Positions 30,216 through 38,973 of a DNA stretch of 64,000 nucleotides are shown here, piece by piece. The position numbers and the translations under genes are program-made. The DNA is from Armatimonadota bacterium. GTDB lineage: Bacteria; Armatimonadota; UBA5829; DSUL01. Under the pieces are notes generated by a model, which worked only from the letters and a program-made list of their open reading frames with translations, was not told the origin of the DNA and did not search any database. The stretch covers positions 1 to 64,000 of the forward strand of contig JADLDK010000041.1 in the NCBI GenBank assembly GCA_020846715.1. The letters run 5' to 3'. Numbering within the stretch: position 1 is the first letter of the stretch; the number at the start of each line of letters is the position of its first letter.

Positions 30216-31316
30216 CTAGACCTGAACCTTGAAAACCAGCCATTCCACAAATCGCAGCAGCCACGTCAGAAGCATGATGCTGAGAAAGATCATAAACCCC
30301 CAGTAAATGATTCCGCTCTGGAGCGCTGCATCAAGACCCGCCGGCAAGACTGTGTGTCCCGGAGTCGCCGCCGTCCCCGATACCGCGAAAGACAACTTTA
30401 TGGCGACTCTCTCCAGCGAAGCGACCGACAAGTCGAGCGCCTGATGAATCCGCCCGGCATTCAACCACAATACGAGAAAGGTCGCAGCAAAAGCAACCGG
30501 TACAAAAGTCTTGTATTTGACTTGCTGGTGCTGAGCGTAGATGGGACACCTGCGACATCTTTCACGTTTCTGTGCCGGGGTAAGAGTTGGCGGCGATCCC
30601 TGGCTGGAGAGCAGCCCCTTGCGCACCTGGTCGTAAAACCCCTTGCTTCCCTCGCGAATCTCAACAGCTCGCAGGATGATCTTTTCCTCGCAGAAGCACC
30701 CTTCTTTTTTACGCCAGCAAGCCTTGCGCTCAGTGAAGCGCGGACAGAGATTGCGCACGTATGGCCGGCAATAGTCTGTCTGCCAGCAAGCCAGCGCGGG
30801 ACCCGGGATTTTCTCGGCCGCCTCCTTCTGGTGCGGAACCGGGACTGTGCGGGACTTTCGCCGGCCGCTCCACGCAGCGGCGATTCTCTGGCTCAGATCA
30901 TACGCGATCACCAGCGCGCCAGGAATCCAGCATGCCAAAGCTATCCGCAGAGCCGCGTGTGCCATTGCCGACAGAAAATCCGGACCTTTGACTGGCAGAA
31001 GAACCGGCGCAGCGAAGGGAACTCCCCAGTAGATGACTCCTCCCACAAGAGCCAGCGCGTAGCCTGTCGCCTCCTCCGTCCCGTATTCCACTGCTGCGCC
31101 TATGGCCAGGAGAGCCACACCCCACACCAGCACGCGCAGCATGAGGCCGTAGCTGGCAAGCATCCGAGCGCGCTCCGCTGCGGGGATAGTCGTGGAGAGG
31201 CCGGGAGCTGTCGCCAGTGCGAAGATCAGCAGGGCGACGCCGATCAACGAGAACGCTAATCCGAGCCGAATCGCCAGAGGGCTCACGCGCAGCAGAATTG
31301 TTCTAATGCTGTCCAA
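30216..31316 (-). CDS. Unknown cysteine-rich membrane protein
   Basis: 366 residues. At least three N-terminal hydrophobic spans precede a soluble loop of about 130 residues containing many cysteines (CWQTDYC, NLCPRF, KACWRKKEGCFCEEK, RCRRCPIY), then two or more C-terminal spans. The cysteine spacing suggests one or two metal or Fe-S clusters or a zinc-binding loop. I do not recognise the family. Start is TTG. It sits between efp and accB and likely shares their transcript. In Bacillus the spoIIIA operon occupies that position, but this protein does not resemble the SpoIIIA proteins. Confidence 0.75.
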   Translation of the reverse strand: MDSIRTILLRVSPLAIRLGLAFSLIGVALLIFALATAPGLSTTIPAAERARMLASYGLMLRVLVWGVALLAIGAAVEYGTEEATGYALALVGGVIYWGVPFAAPVLLPVKGPDFLSAMAHAALRIALACWIPGALVIAYDLSQRIAAAWSGRRKSRTVPVPHQKEAAEKIPGPALACWQTDYCRPYVRNLCPRFTERKACWRKKEGCFCEEKIILRAVEIREGSKGFYDQVRKGLLSSQGSPPTLTPAQKRERCRRCPIYAQHQQVKYKTFVPVAFAATFLVLWLNAGRIHQALDLSVASLERVAIKLSFAVSGTAATPGHTVLPAGLDAALQSGIIYWGFMIFLSIMLLTWLLRFVEWLVFKVQV

Positions 31317-31453
31317 AGCGCTGATGCCCCCTGCGTCCGGTCTCGCTTGCTACCCGAAGGGCAACCTCCAGCGATCGCCACCTCCGGGTCCGGAGAAAGC
31401 TCCAGTACGCATAAGCCCTGCGGGCGTTGCGCCCGGCTAACGGCGCGGAAGCG

Positions 31454-32014
31454 CTATCGCACTCTCTCCAGATAAGAGTCTGTACGGGTATCAACTTTGA
31501 CCTTGTCACCGACATTGATAAAGAAGGGTACTCCCACAACAGCGCCTGTCTCCAGTGTTGCAGGCTTGGAACCGCCGGAGGCCGTGTCACCCTTCATATT
31601 TGCGGTCGTCTCCACCACTTCCAACTCGACGAAAAACGGGATCTCTGCGTCAATAACATTGCCGTTGTGGATAACTGCTGTCACCGGAGAGTTTTCTTTC
31701 ATGTACTTGACCTGATCGCCTATGAGAGAGGCGTTGATGTGAACCTGGTCAAAGGTCTCCATATCCATCAGGACAAGCTCATCGCCATCGTTGTAGAGAT
31801 ACTCCATCTCCTTGCGCTCTACGACGGCCTGTTCCATGCGCTCCCCGGCACGAAATGTCTTCTCCGTAACGGCGCCACTGCGCAGATTCTTGAGTCTGGT
31901 ACGCACAAATGCGCCGCCCTTTCCGGGCTTCACGTGCTGGAATTCGACGATGGTGTAGATGTCACCGTCCTGTATAATGTGCAGGCCGTTTCTGAAATCG
32001 CTGGTGTCGATCAA
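31454..32014 (-). CDS. efp: Translation elongation factor P
   Basis: 186 residues, matching normal EF-P. The tip loop HVKPGKGGAFVRTR carries Lys32, the residue modified in many bacteria. The C-terminal OB domain has GDKVKVDTRTDSYLER. The reading frame extends 35 codons upstream, but AGGAGG seven bases before a TTG at 32014, giving MIDTSDF, marks the real start. EF-P relieves ribosome stalling at polyproline. Downstream (31317–31453) only short GC stems such as CGGGCG/CGCCCG at 31421–31435 are seen. Confidence 0.95.
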   Translation of the reverse strand: MIDTSDFRNGLHIIQDGDIYTIVEFQHVKPGKGGAFVRTRLKNLRSGAVTEKTFRAGERMEQAVVERKEMEYLYNDGDELVLMDMETFDQVHINASLIGDQVKYMKENSPVTAVIHNGNVIDAEIPFFVELEVVETTANMKGDTASGGSKPATLETGAVVGVPFFINVGDKVKVDTRTDSYLERVR

Positions 32015-32077
32015 ACGCAATCCTCCTGAAAGTGTAGAGTCAGTAAAGTGCCATATCTGTCGTGTTGCGCGGCGGTT

Positions 32078-32086
32078 ATTATAGCA
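32078..32086 (-). promoter_or_regulatory. Extended -10 promoter candidate for efp
   Basis: On the minus strand TGCTATAAT is an extended -10 (TGn-TATAAT) about 65 bases before the efp TTG start. A clear -35 is missing, which extended -10 promoters tolerate. Confidence 0.45.
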
Positions 32087-32089
32087 CGC

Positions 32090-32412
32090 TGCGGCAAAGG
32101 AGCACTGCGGGAGTAACATCTCTATCCGTCAGGGCCGCTACATGCCATAATACATTAGGAAACGCGTTAGCGTCTCTTTTTTCACTCGCCAGCCCGAGCG
32201 CACCGCGGCGAAATCAGCCAGACTCATTGCGACGCCCACCGCGCAACGGGAGCGTCGTCAGCCACAAAGCTGAAAGCCATTAACTGACTCTGGCACTCAT
32301 CGCAATTCAGCCGTCTAACACAGTTGCAGAACTCCACTATATTCGAAGCCGACTGCGCTCTGACACGCGACAAAAGCGTGCTCAAGCCTGCCGCACAGGA
32401 GCCATTCACTCT
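32090..32412. other. Intergenic stretch without recognised feature
   Basis: Divergent region between efp and the S55 protease gene. No ORF, RNA or clear promoter for the plus-strand gene was seen. Confidence 0.4.
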
Positions 32413-35400
32413 ATGAAGCCCACTTCAGCCTGTCTGAGACTTCTTGCTTTTGCGCTGTTGAACGCTTTTCTGTTACCTGCTGCGGTTCAAGGCGCGGTTG
32501 ATCAGGCCGACGCAGCGCGAATAATGCCGGTCTCCCAGGTTAGAGCCGGAATGCGCGGGTACGGACTAACTGTTTTTCACGGGCAGACGATTGAACGCTT
32601 CGACGTGAAGGTGGAGGGGGTGCTTCCCAATATCAATTCCGGCCGCCCGCTGATTCTGGTAAGGGTCGGTGGAGGTCAACTCAGCAGACGCGCCATCAAC
32701 ATCGCCGAAGGGATGAGCGGTAGCCCGATTTACATCGGTGGCAAAATAATCGGCGCAATTGCCTACGCCGGCAGCTTTGCTGTTGAGCCACTTGGGCTGG
32801 TCACGCCGATTGAAGACATGCTTGGCGCGTGGGACCCCAAAATGCCTACGGTACCGCCCGGAACCGGACAGATCAAGCCACTGCCCCAGCCAATCAGGAT
32901 TGACGGAAAGGCGATGACATCCGTCGGTATTCTGCCCTCAGTAGATAGCAAACCCACAGGCGATGATCCAACGTGCGGGTGGTTCCGGCCGATGGCAACG
33001 CCACTCATTGCTTCAGGACTCTCGGCAAAGACGCTGGCGATGGCGAGCGATAAGCTGTCCATGCTCCCGGTGAGTGTTCGCCCCGGACCTGGCCGGATGC
33101 CGGGCACGCAGATTCCACTGAAGGAAGGCTCCGCAGTTGGCTTCTCCCTGGCAACCGGTGACGTGGAGATGACGGCCATCGGTACTGTGACGTACGTGCG
33201 CGGCGGCCGTGTGCTGGCCTTTGGCCATCCATTTCTCGGCATGGGTCCGATTCAACTCCCTATGAGCACCGTCTGGGTGCACGATGTCTTTCCGAGCTAC
33301 GAAGCCTCTTACAAAATGGCGTCACCAGTTTCGATTGTGGGCACATCCGCTCAGGACATGCCCTTCTCCGTGGCGGGAGTCATCGGCAAGGCGGCGGAGA
33401 TGGTTCCTGTTGAGGTCAACGTGCGGGGAGATACAGCAGGACCCGGAAGACGCTTCCATGTCAACATTCTGAAGCATCCGCTTCTGACGCCGGTGCTGGC
33501 CAGGCTCGTCACGAGCGAGGCGCTCTCGCGCGAGCGCCCGTACCCTGGAGAAGCGATGGCCAGAGTCAGTGTGGCGGTCACGGGGAAAGACATCGGGACG
33601 GTGAAGCGCAGCAATTTGTTCTTCAGCCCGGTGGACATCACGCAAAGCGCGCTGGGCGATTTGCAGGACATCATCAGCCTGCTGCAGGACAACAGATTTC
33701 ATCCGGTTGCGATTACAAAGCTGAGCCTTGATGTGGATATCATCCAGACTCGCCAAACCGCAGACATCGAACGGATGACCATTGACAGGTCAGTCTATCA
33801 ACCCGGAGAGACCATTGACGTTGCTGTGCAGATTCGCCCCTACAGCAAGGACCCCGTCGTCCGGCACGTTGCCGTCAAAGTACCGGACAACGCAATGGAC
33901 GGGCGGGCGATTCTGATTGTGCAGGGAGGAAGCGCGGCCAGTGGCATGCCAGCGCTACCACTTGTGGTCGGTTCCCAGGCTGTGGCCAAACCGGCCTCAC
34001 CGGGAGAAATCCGCGAAGCCGCAAGCATAAAGCAGATGTTGCAGCGCTACTCGGAGCTGAACACCAACGATCAGCTCGTCACAAGACTCCAGCTTCCCAC
34101 AGCTTCCTTCAGTATTGAGGGAGAAAAGCTCGTGAACTTCCCGCCTGCGATGGAGAATGCTATCCAGACACCGCGCGCCACGTCTTCAACTTTGATACGC
34201 GATGAAGTCAAGGTCGCGAGCACGACGGATTGGTACGTCAACGGAACGCAAGGGTTGCCGCTTGTAATCAGGCGCAAAAGCCATTCCGAGAAAGCGACTT
34301 CCGCAGCACCTCCAGCATCCGCCTCTCCTACCGAAACAACACCCGAATCGACCGACCAGGACGCCTCCAAGACTGTGGTAGCCATTCTGGATGACGGATC
34401 AGAGGACGTGTCTGTGTCACAGGCTCACAGAGAGCCCTGGCTTCAGCAGTTCAATGCCGCAAGCTCGGACACTGATTCCTCAAGTGATGCAGAAGCGAAC
34501 GTGTCCGACGACACTACTCAGGACACCTCGTCAGAGGACACTGCGTCAACAGTCTCGGGTGACGACACTTCAAAGAGCGCTGCATCGCCGGAAACCTCCG
34601 CGGACGCCGCAAAGCCGGATGGTTCAACGTCCAAGAAGCCGGAACAAAACGGCAAGCCCAAGGTTGCAGACATTGGACGCACCACCAAAACGTGGCTGCA
34701 GACAAGTGAGGCGGATTTCCTTAAGGGTGATCCGACAGGCGCCAGCGTAAGCTCCGCCGGAGCTGTTGTTCCAGGATACAACCTGTCCAGAATCGGCTCT
34801 GTGGAAGACCCGTACATCTGGGCTTTGTGTCAATACGGCGACGATGCTTTTCTGGCGGCAACAGGAAGCAAAGGGCGCGTCTGGAAAATCAACAAGGACT
34901 TGAGTCAACCGTTGTTCTCAGTCAGTGGCTCACAGGCTACCAGTCTGACGCTCACGTCAGATAGTCGAATCTGGGCCGGGAGCTCCCCAGATGGCGCCGT
35001 GTGGAGTTTTGAGAAGGGAGAAGCTCGAAAGGTCGCGACACTGCCAACCAAACACATAGCCGCACTGGCTTTGGCAGGCAGTGACAGTGTCTATGCGGCG
35101 GCGGGCGATAGCGGAAAAATCTGGCTTGTCACGGCAAACGGCACAGTATCGCTTTATGCTGACACACACCAGCGCAACACGCAGACTCTCAAGGCAGCCG
35201 ACGGCGTTTTGTACGCTGGCACGTCAGGTGATGCGGCGGTCTGGAAGATAGCCGATGGACGCGCTGAGGCACTGCTGCGAGTGAATGAAGATTATGTCAG
35301 CAGTGTTGGTGTCACGAGCGGAGGCGTTGTGTATGCGTCAACAGGGCCACGCGGCAAAGTGTACCGAATCGAGCAGGGAAAGTCGGCACTGGCCGTTGTG

Positions 35401-36804
35401 GACAAGCTGAAAGGTTCTTCCGCTCCGCTGGTTGTAAACGCCGACCAGTCGGTCACAGTTGTAGATGATGAAAGCGTCTATCGCCTGTTTCCAGACAACA
35501 CAAAGACGACTCAAAAGGCTGACGATCTGCAGGATGTATTTGCTTTGAGCGCAACATCGGCAGGTGACATAATCGGAGGGACGACAAATGGCAGCGTGCT
35601 CTGGCGGCTCAGCCCGGCCACGAGCGCCTCATTTGAATCCGCCGTCCACGACGCGGGCCGGCTCGCTCGCTGGGGATTTGTCCAGGACGTTACAAGAGGT
35701 GGAAAGACACAGCTTGAAGTGCGTTGCGGCAACACTCCGGAGCCTGATCAGACCTGGAGTGCCTGGAAGGCCGTGGACAACAGCTCCAGCGCCGGAATCA
35801 GCAGCCAGAGATATCTGCAATATCGAGCGAAGCTGTCTGATGGATCGGCGCGGTTGGAGCAGGTTCAGATCAGCTATCTGCCCGTGAATCAGCCTCCAAC
35901 AGTGAAGCTGACAAAACCCGTCGCGGGCGCGGTGATTAGCGGCAGTCAGACGGTCTCCTGGTCCGGAAGCGATCCAGACGGGGACAAACTGAGCTACAAA
36001 CTGTTCTATTCAGCGGACAAAGGCAAGACCTGGAAGGTCCTGGACGGGGCGGTGGCCCGCGCATCCTCCACGGCGCAGACTACAGAGACCAAATCCGAGC
36101 CGCCCAGCTCCACTCAGAAGCCCGCAGCCCAAAAGGTGACTCTACCTGACCGGGCCGAACTGGAAGCTATGCTCAAAGACCATCCAGAAATTCCGGCTGA
36201 ATTGCGCGAGCAGATACTGGCTTCAGCGCCGGAGGTGCGCGAGAAGTTCAGCACTGAGTTGGAAGCGGAAAAGCAGGAAAAAGCAGCGAGCGCCGCCGGG
36301 ACCGCGGCATCACAGGAGAAGTCTGAGAAATCCACGACCAACACATCCTACACCTGGGATACAACCAAATTCGACGATGGACTCTATCTGCTCAAAATCG
36401 AAGCCTCCGACGCACTTGCGAACGGTCCTGACGCCTTGACCCACACAGCCCAGATTGGCCCTATCCGCGTTGCCAACGCAAAGCCCGAGATCAGACTCTT
36501 TGGCTGGGCTGAGCCGGAAGATGGTGGAGAGCTCATGGTCAGAGGACACGCCAGCAGCAAGTCCGCGACGATCGTCACTGTCCAGTATCGCGTTGACGAA
36601 AAGGGTGACTGGGCGGTCGCCGTGCCTGCAGACGGGATGTTTGACGGCTTCATTGAGGACTTCAGAGTGCCTTTGAAGGGCATCAAAGACGGCCAGCACA
36701 CCGTTGAGGCACAGATTAAGGATTCGGCCGGAAACACGGCGCGCGTTGAGCGGACGATCAAGATCAGAGCAAAAGCGGCGCAGAAGCCAAAAACTGAACC
36801 GTGA
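32413..36804 (+). CDS. SpoIVB-type (S55) protease with beta-propeller and Ig-like domains
   Basis: 1463 residues with a signal peptide (LLAFALLNAFLLPAAVQG). The S55-like region spans roughly 30–330, with EGMSGSPIYIGGKIIGAI (putative nucleophile Ser102) and later LAFGHPFLGMG (His272). In B. subtilis SpoIVB the order is His, Asp, Ser; here the Ser motif precedes the His motif. A Ser/Thr/Glu-rich linker (about 630–760) leads to a propeller of repeated GxVWKI-like blades (about 795–1080), then an Ig-like domain (NQPPTVKLTKP) and a C-terminal region with a further sheet domain. Probably an exported surface protease or scaffold. It is convergent with the TPR gene. Confidence 0.8.
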   Translation: MKPTSACLRLLAFALLNAFLLPAAVQGAVDQADAARIMPVSQVRAGMRGYGLTVFHGQTIERFDVKVEGVLPNINSGRPLILVRVGGGQLSRRAINIAEGMSGSPIYIGGKIIGAIAYAGSFAVEPLGLVTPIEDMLGAWDPKMPTVPPGTGQIKPLPQPIRIDGKAMTSVGILPSVDSKPTGDDPTCGWFRPMATPLIASGLSAKTLAMASDKLSMLPVSVRPGPGRMPGTQIPLKEGSAVGFSLATGDVEMTAIGTVTYVRGGRVLAFGHPFLGMGPIQLPMSTVWVHDVFPSYEASYKMASPVSIVGTSAQDMPFSVAGVIGKAAEMVPVEVNVRGDTAGPGRRFHVNILKHPLLTPVLARLVTSEALSRERPYPGEAMARVSVAVTGKDIGTVKRSNLFFSPVDITQSALGDLQDIISLLQDNRFHPVAITKLSLDVDIIQTRQTADIERMTIDRSVYQPGETIDVAVQIRPYSKDPVVRHVAVKVPDNAMDGRAILIVQGGSAASGMPALPLVVGSQAVAKPASPGEIREAASIKQMLQRYSELNTNDQLVTRLQLPTASFSIEGEKLVNFPPAMENAIQTPRATSSTLIRDEVKVASTTDWYVNGTQGLPLVIRRKSHSEKATSAAPPASASPTETTPESTDQDASKTVVAILDDGSEDVSVSQAHREPWLQQFNAASSDTDSSSDAEANVSDDTTQDTSSEDTASTVSGDDTSKSAASPETSADAAKPDGSTSKKPEQNGKPKVADIGRTTKTWLQTSEADFLKGDPTGASVSSAGAVVPGYNLSRIGSVEDPYIWALCQYGDDAFLAATGSKGRVWKINKDLSQPLFSVSGSQATSLTLTSDSRIWAGSSPDGAVWSFEKGEARKVATLPTKHIAALALAGSDSVYAAAGDSGKIWLVTANGTVSLYADTHQRNTQTLKAADGVLYAGTSGDAAVWKIADGRAEALLRVNEDYVSSVGVTSGGVVYASTGPRGKVYRIEQGKSALAVVDKLKGSSAPLVVNADQSVTVVDDESVYRLFPDNTKTTQKADDLQDVFALSATSAGDIIGGTTNGSVLWRLSPATSASFESAVHDAGRLARWGFVQDVTRGGKTQLEVRCGNTPEPDQTWSAWKAVDNSSSAGISSQRYLQYRAKLSDGSARLEQVQISYLPVNQPPTVKLTKPVAGAVISGSQTVSWSGSDPDGDKLSYKLFYSADKGKTWKVLDGAVARASSTAQTTETKSEPPSSTQKPAAQKVTLPDRAELEAMLKDHPEIPAELREQILASAPEVREKFSTELEAEKQEKAASAAGTAASQEKSEKSTTNTSYTWDTTKFDDGLYLLKIEASDALANGPDALTHTAQIGPIRVANAKPEIRLFGWAEPEDGGELMVRGHASSKSATIVTVQYRVDEKGDWAVAVPADGMFDGFIEDFRVPLKGIKDGQHTVEAQIKDSAGNTARVERTIKIRAKAAQKPKTEP

Positions 36805-36810
36805 GCGCGG

Positions 36811-37392
36811 TCAGTGCTGCGCGGCCAGATCCTGCTTCATCCACTCAATGTTGCGTGGGATGGTGGGGTCGGCAGGGTCAAGAGACTGTGCGTAGGTCAT
36901 AACGCGAATTGCGTCCTTGAGTAGTCCGAGACGGCGGTAACAGTGCGCCAGCGTCTTCCAGGCTTCAACGGGCGCTGAGCGGTTGCAGGCGTGGCTAAGC
37001 CAGAGAGCAGCCTTCAGATAGTCTCCGCGGCCGGACCAGTGCAATCCCGCTTCAAAGTAGGGTTCGTAGTCATCCGGATTGGCCCGGACGGCCTCAGCAA
37101 ACATGCTCTGCGCCTCACTGTCGCGTCCAGAGCTCCACAACAGCCACGCGGCCAGGGAGTAAACGCGCACGTCGTGAGGGTTGCGCGCAATCTGCATCTT
37201 GAACTCCTGCACGGCGCGCAGATAGTCGCCGCTGTGAAACCACTCGTCCGCCTGAGCGTCAAGCCTGTCAAAGATCTGGTTGATGATGACGCCGGAGTTG
37301 TCCGCTGCCGCTTCAGACGAGGACGCACCTGCTCCGGGGCTGGCCCACGGAAGCGCGACAGTTGCGAGACACACGAGCAGGAGTGCTTTCAA
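36811..37392 (-). CDS. Exported TPR-repeat protein
   Basis: 193 residues with an N-terminal signal-like segment (LLLVCLATVALPWASPGAGA) and four to five TPR-like helix pairs (A/G at TPR positions, e.g. DDYEPYFEAGLHWSGRGDYL). Such proteins are protein-interaction scaffolds. Start is TTG, four bases past the Rrf2 stop with no ribosome binding site, so it is probably translationally coupled to the regulator. Function not identified. Confidence 0.78.
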   Translation of the reverse strand: MKALLLVCLATVALPWASPGAGASSSEAAADNSGVIINQIFDRLDAQADEWFHSGDYLRAVQEFKMQIARNPHDVRVYSLAAWLLWSSGRDSEAQSMFAEAVRANPDDYEPYFEAGLHWSGRGDYLKAALWLSHACNRSAPVEAWKTLAHCYRRLGLLKDAIRVMTYAQSLDPADPTIPRNIEWMKQDLAAQH

Positions 37393-37396
37393 AGTA

Positions 37397-37846
37397 TCAG
37401 ATATGTATCATGTAGCCAGCCTGCGCGTTGGCTGAAAGTTGGATCTCCAGCATCTCCTGCAAAGTCATTCCGTCTGCAACTTCGGTGATAGCTTTCGCCA
37501 GTCTTTCCCAGAATGCGTGAACACCGTAGGAAGAGTGGTGCTCACATTTGTCCAGACCGCCGGGCTCAAGACAGGCAATAGGCACAAGCTCACCTGAGAG
37601 CGTCCGCAAGACATCGCCGACTGTAGTCTCGGATGCTGGCTTCGCAAGCATGTAGCCACCCGACGCGCCTCGGACACTTCGAATCAGCCCACCTCGACGC
37701 AGAGTACTGAGAAGTTGCTCGAGAAACTGTTCTGGGATACCCTGGCGCGCAGCAATCTCCTTTGACTGAATCGGGCCGCCGCTGCCACGCTGCGCCAACT
37801 CGAGTACGGCGCGCAACCCGTAGTCTTCGCGTGCAGTAAAGTTCAT
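37397..37846 (-). CDS. Rrf2-family transcription regulator
   Basis: 149 residues, winged helix. MNFTAREDYGLRAVLELAQR and the recognition segment IAARQGIPEQFLEQLLSTLRRGGLIRSVRGASGGY are typical Rrf2. Only two cysteines occur where IscR-type regulators have three (CLEPGGLDKC), so Fe-S binding, if any, must use another ligand. The ligand is unknown. It precedes the TPR gene in one transcript. Confidence 0.88.
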   Translation of the reverse strand: MNFTAREDYGLRAVLELAQRGSGGPIQSKEIAARQGIPEQFLEQLLSTLRRGGLIRSVRGASGGYMLAKPASETTVGDVLRTLSGELVPIACLEPGGLDKCEHHSSYGVHAFWERLAKAITEVADGMTLQEMLEIQLSANAQAGYMIHI

Positions 37847-37856
37847 CTCTTCTATG

Positions 37857-37862
37857 ATTATA
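37857..37862 (-). promoter_or_regulatory. -10 box for Rrf2 gene
   Basis: A perfect TATAAT on the minus strand ends ten bases before the Rrf2 ATG. The start point would fall almost at the ATG, implying a very short or absent leader. No good -35 is seen. Confidence 0.35.
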
Positions 37863-37905
37863 GACGCCTGGCTCAGAACCTGCCCACGCCCATTCCAGAG
37901 CGGCG

Positions 37906-38844
37906 CTATTCGAACGTCAGCCGCGAGATCTGAATCCCATTCAGGTCTGGCAGGAGGTATGCGATAAAGAGTTGTCCTCGGTCTTCGACGATTTCCGGTG
38001 CGGCAATCGGCAGTGTGCCAACCAGACAGCGGTCGTCATTAATGCCGAAATTAGTGGGGTCTGTTGAGTGATAGACGCTAGTCCGCGCATTGCGGCCGTA
38101 AACCTGTGTTCTAAACAGATAGAAGCTGCCATCCGGCGCCTGATAGACGAAAGGGGATTCAGCCGAACCAGGGCCATCTCCCGCCGAGCCGCCGAAGGCC
38201 ACCCTGCGGGAAGCGCTCCACGTCTTCAAATTCCGCGAAGTCCGCAGAAACACTGCGCCTTTCCTGTCAATGATCGCGGTGTAATAGCAGTGCCAAACGC
38301 CCTCGATGTTGATAACCATTACGTCGCGGGTGTTGGACAGATCCCCCTCACTGAACATCCCCGCGCGCCCATTGTGAACAATGCGCTTGAAAGATTTTCC
38401 ATCCTGAGACTCGGCCATGCAGATACTCTTCCAATCCCCGTAGAACATCAGAAACCTGTTGCGGGCCGGCAGCACGTAAGGCGCCTGGAGACCTCCGGGC
38501 GTCTCGCCTTTAGATGGGTCCGCTTGCATGGCGATTCCACGCGGAGTCCAGTTTGCGCTGGTCAGATGAGGGCTCTCCCAGCGGTAGAACAGACGGGTTC
38601 GGCCAGGCTCCTTAGTATCGCGTATGCACGACCATAGCTGCCAGGTCCCGTCCGCCGCTTTCCAGACTGCGAAATCAACAGGCTGCTGGTCAGGCCCCGT
38701 GAGATCACCCAGGTCCGGATTACCGGCGATTTGCCAGGGCTTGCCTTCCATCCTGGGCATCCGGGGGCCTGCGAGAGAACACGTGGAGCATAGCCCCGCA
38801 AGCAGAATAACTTGAACCAGACATGATGAAAAGAAGGCATTCAT
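37906..38844 (-). CDS. Secreted GH43/GH32-like five-bladed propeller protein
   Basis: 312 residues. A signal peptide (AFFSSCLVQVILLAGLCSTCSLA) leads into repeated strand motifs of a glycosidase propeller: PVDFAVWKAADGTWQLWSC, APYVLPARNRFLMFYGDW, SAESPFVYQAPDGSFYLF. The pattern matches GH43/GH32-like families (arabinan, fructan and related substrates). Which acids are catalytic cannot be fixed by eye. The frame is open far upstream, but ATG at 38844 starts the signal peptide. Divergent from the GH99-like gene. Confidence 0.7.
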   Translation of the reverse strand: MNAFFSSCLVQVILLAGLCSTCSLAGPRMPRMEGKPWQIAGNPDLGDLTGPDQQPVDFAVWKAADGTWQLWSCIRDTKEPGRTRLFYRWESPHLTSANWTPRGIAMQADPSKGETPGGLQAPYVLPARNRFLMFYGDWKSICMAESQDGKSFKRIVHNGRAGMFSEGDLSNTRDVMVINIEGVWHCYYTAIIDRKGAVFLRTSRNLKTWSASRRVAFGGSAGDGPGSAESPFVYQAPDGSFYLFRTQVYGRNARTSVYHSTDPTNFGINDDRCLVGTLPIAAPEIVEDRGQLFIAYLLPDLNGIQISRLTFE

Positions 38845-38942
38845 AGACGCTTGTTTCCACCGCTGTGGCGCGCTGTCCTGCGTGAGAGGCAACGGCAGGG
38901 ATATGCGCCGTTCGAAGAGAAGCCTCTTGCGAATAAGGACGT

Positions 38943-38956
38943 CACGATAGATCGTG
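38943..38956. promoter_or_regulatory. Palindromic operator-like site in divergent glycosidase promoter region
   Basis: CACGATAGATCGTG is a 6-base inverted repeat with a two-base spacer, 17 bases before the ATG of the plus-strand gene. It could be a repressor site or a small mRNA hairpin. Confidence 0.35.
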
Positions 38957-38973
38957 TTTGGAGGTAGCATCCA

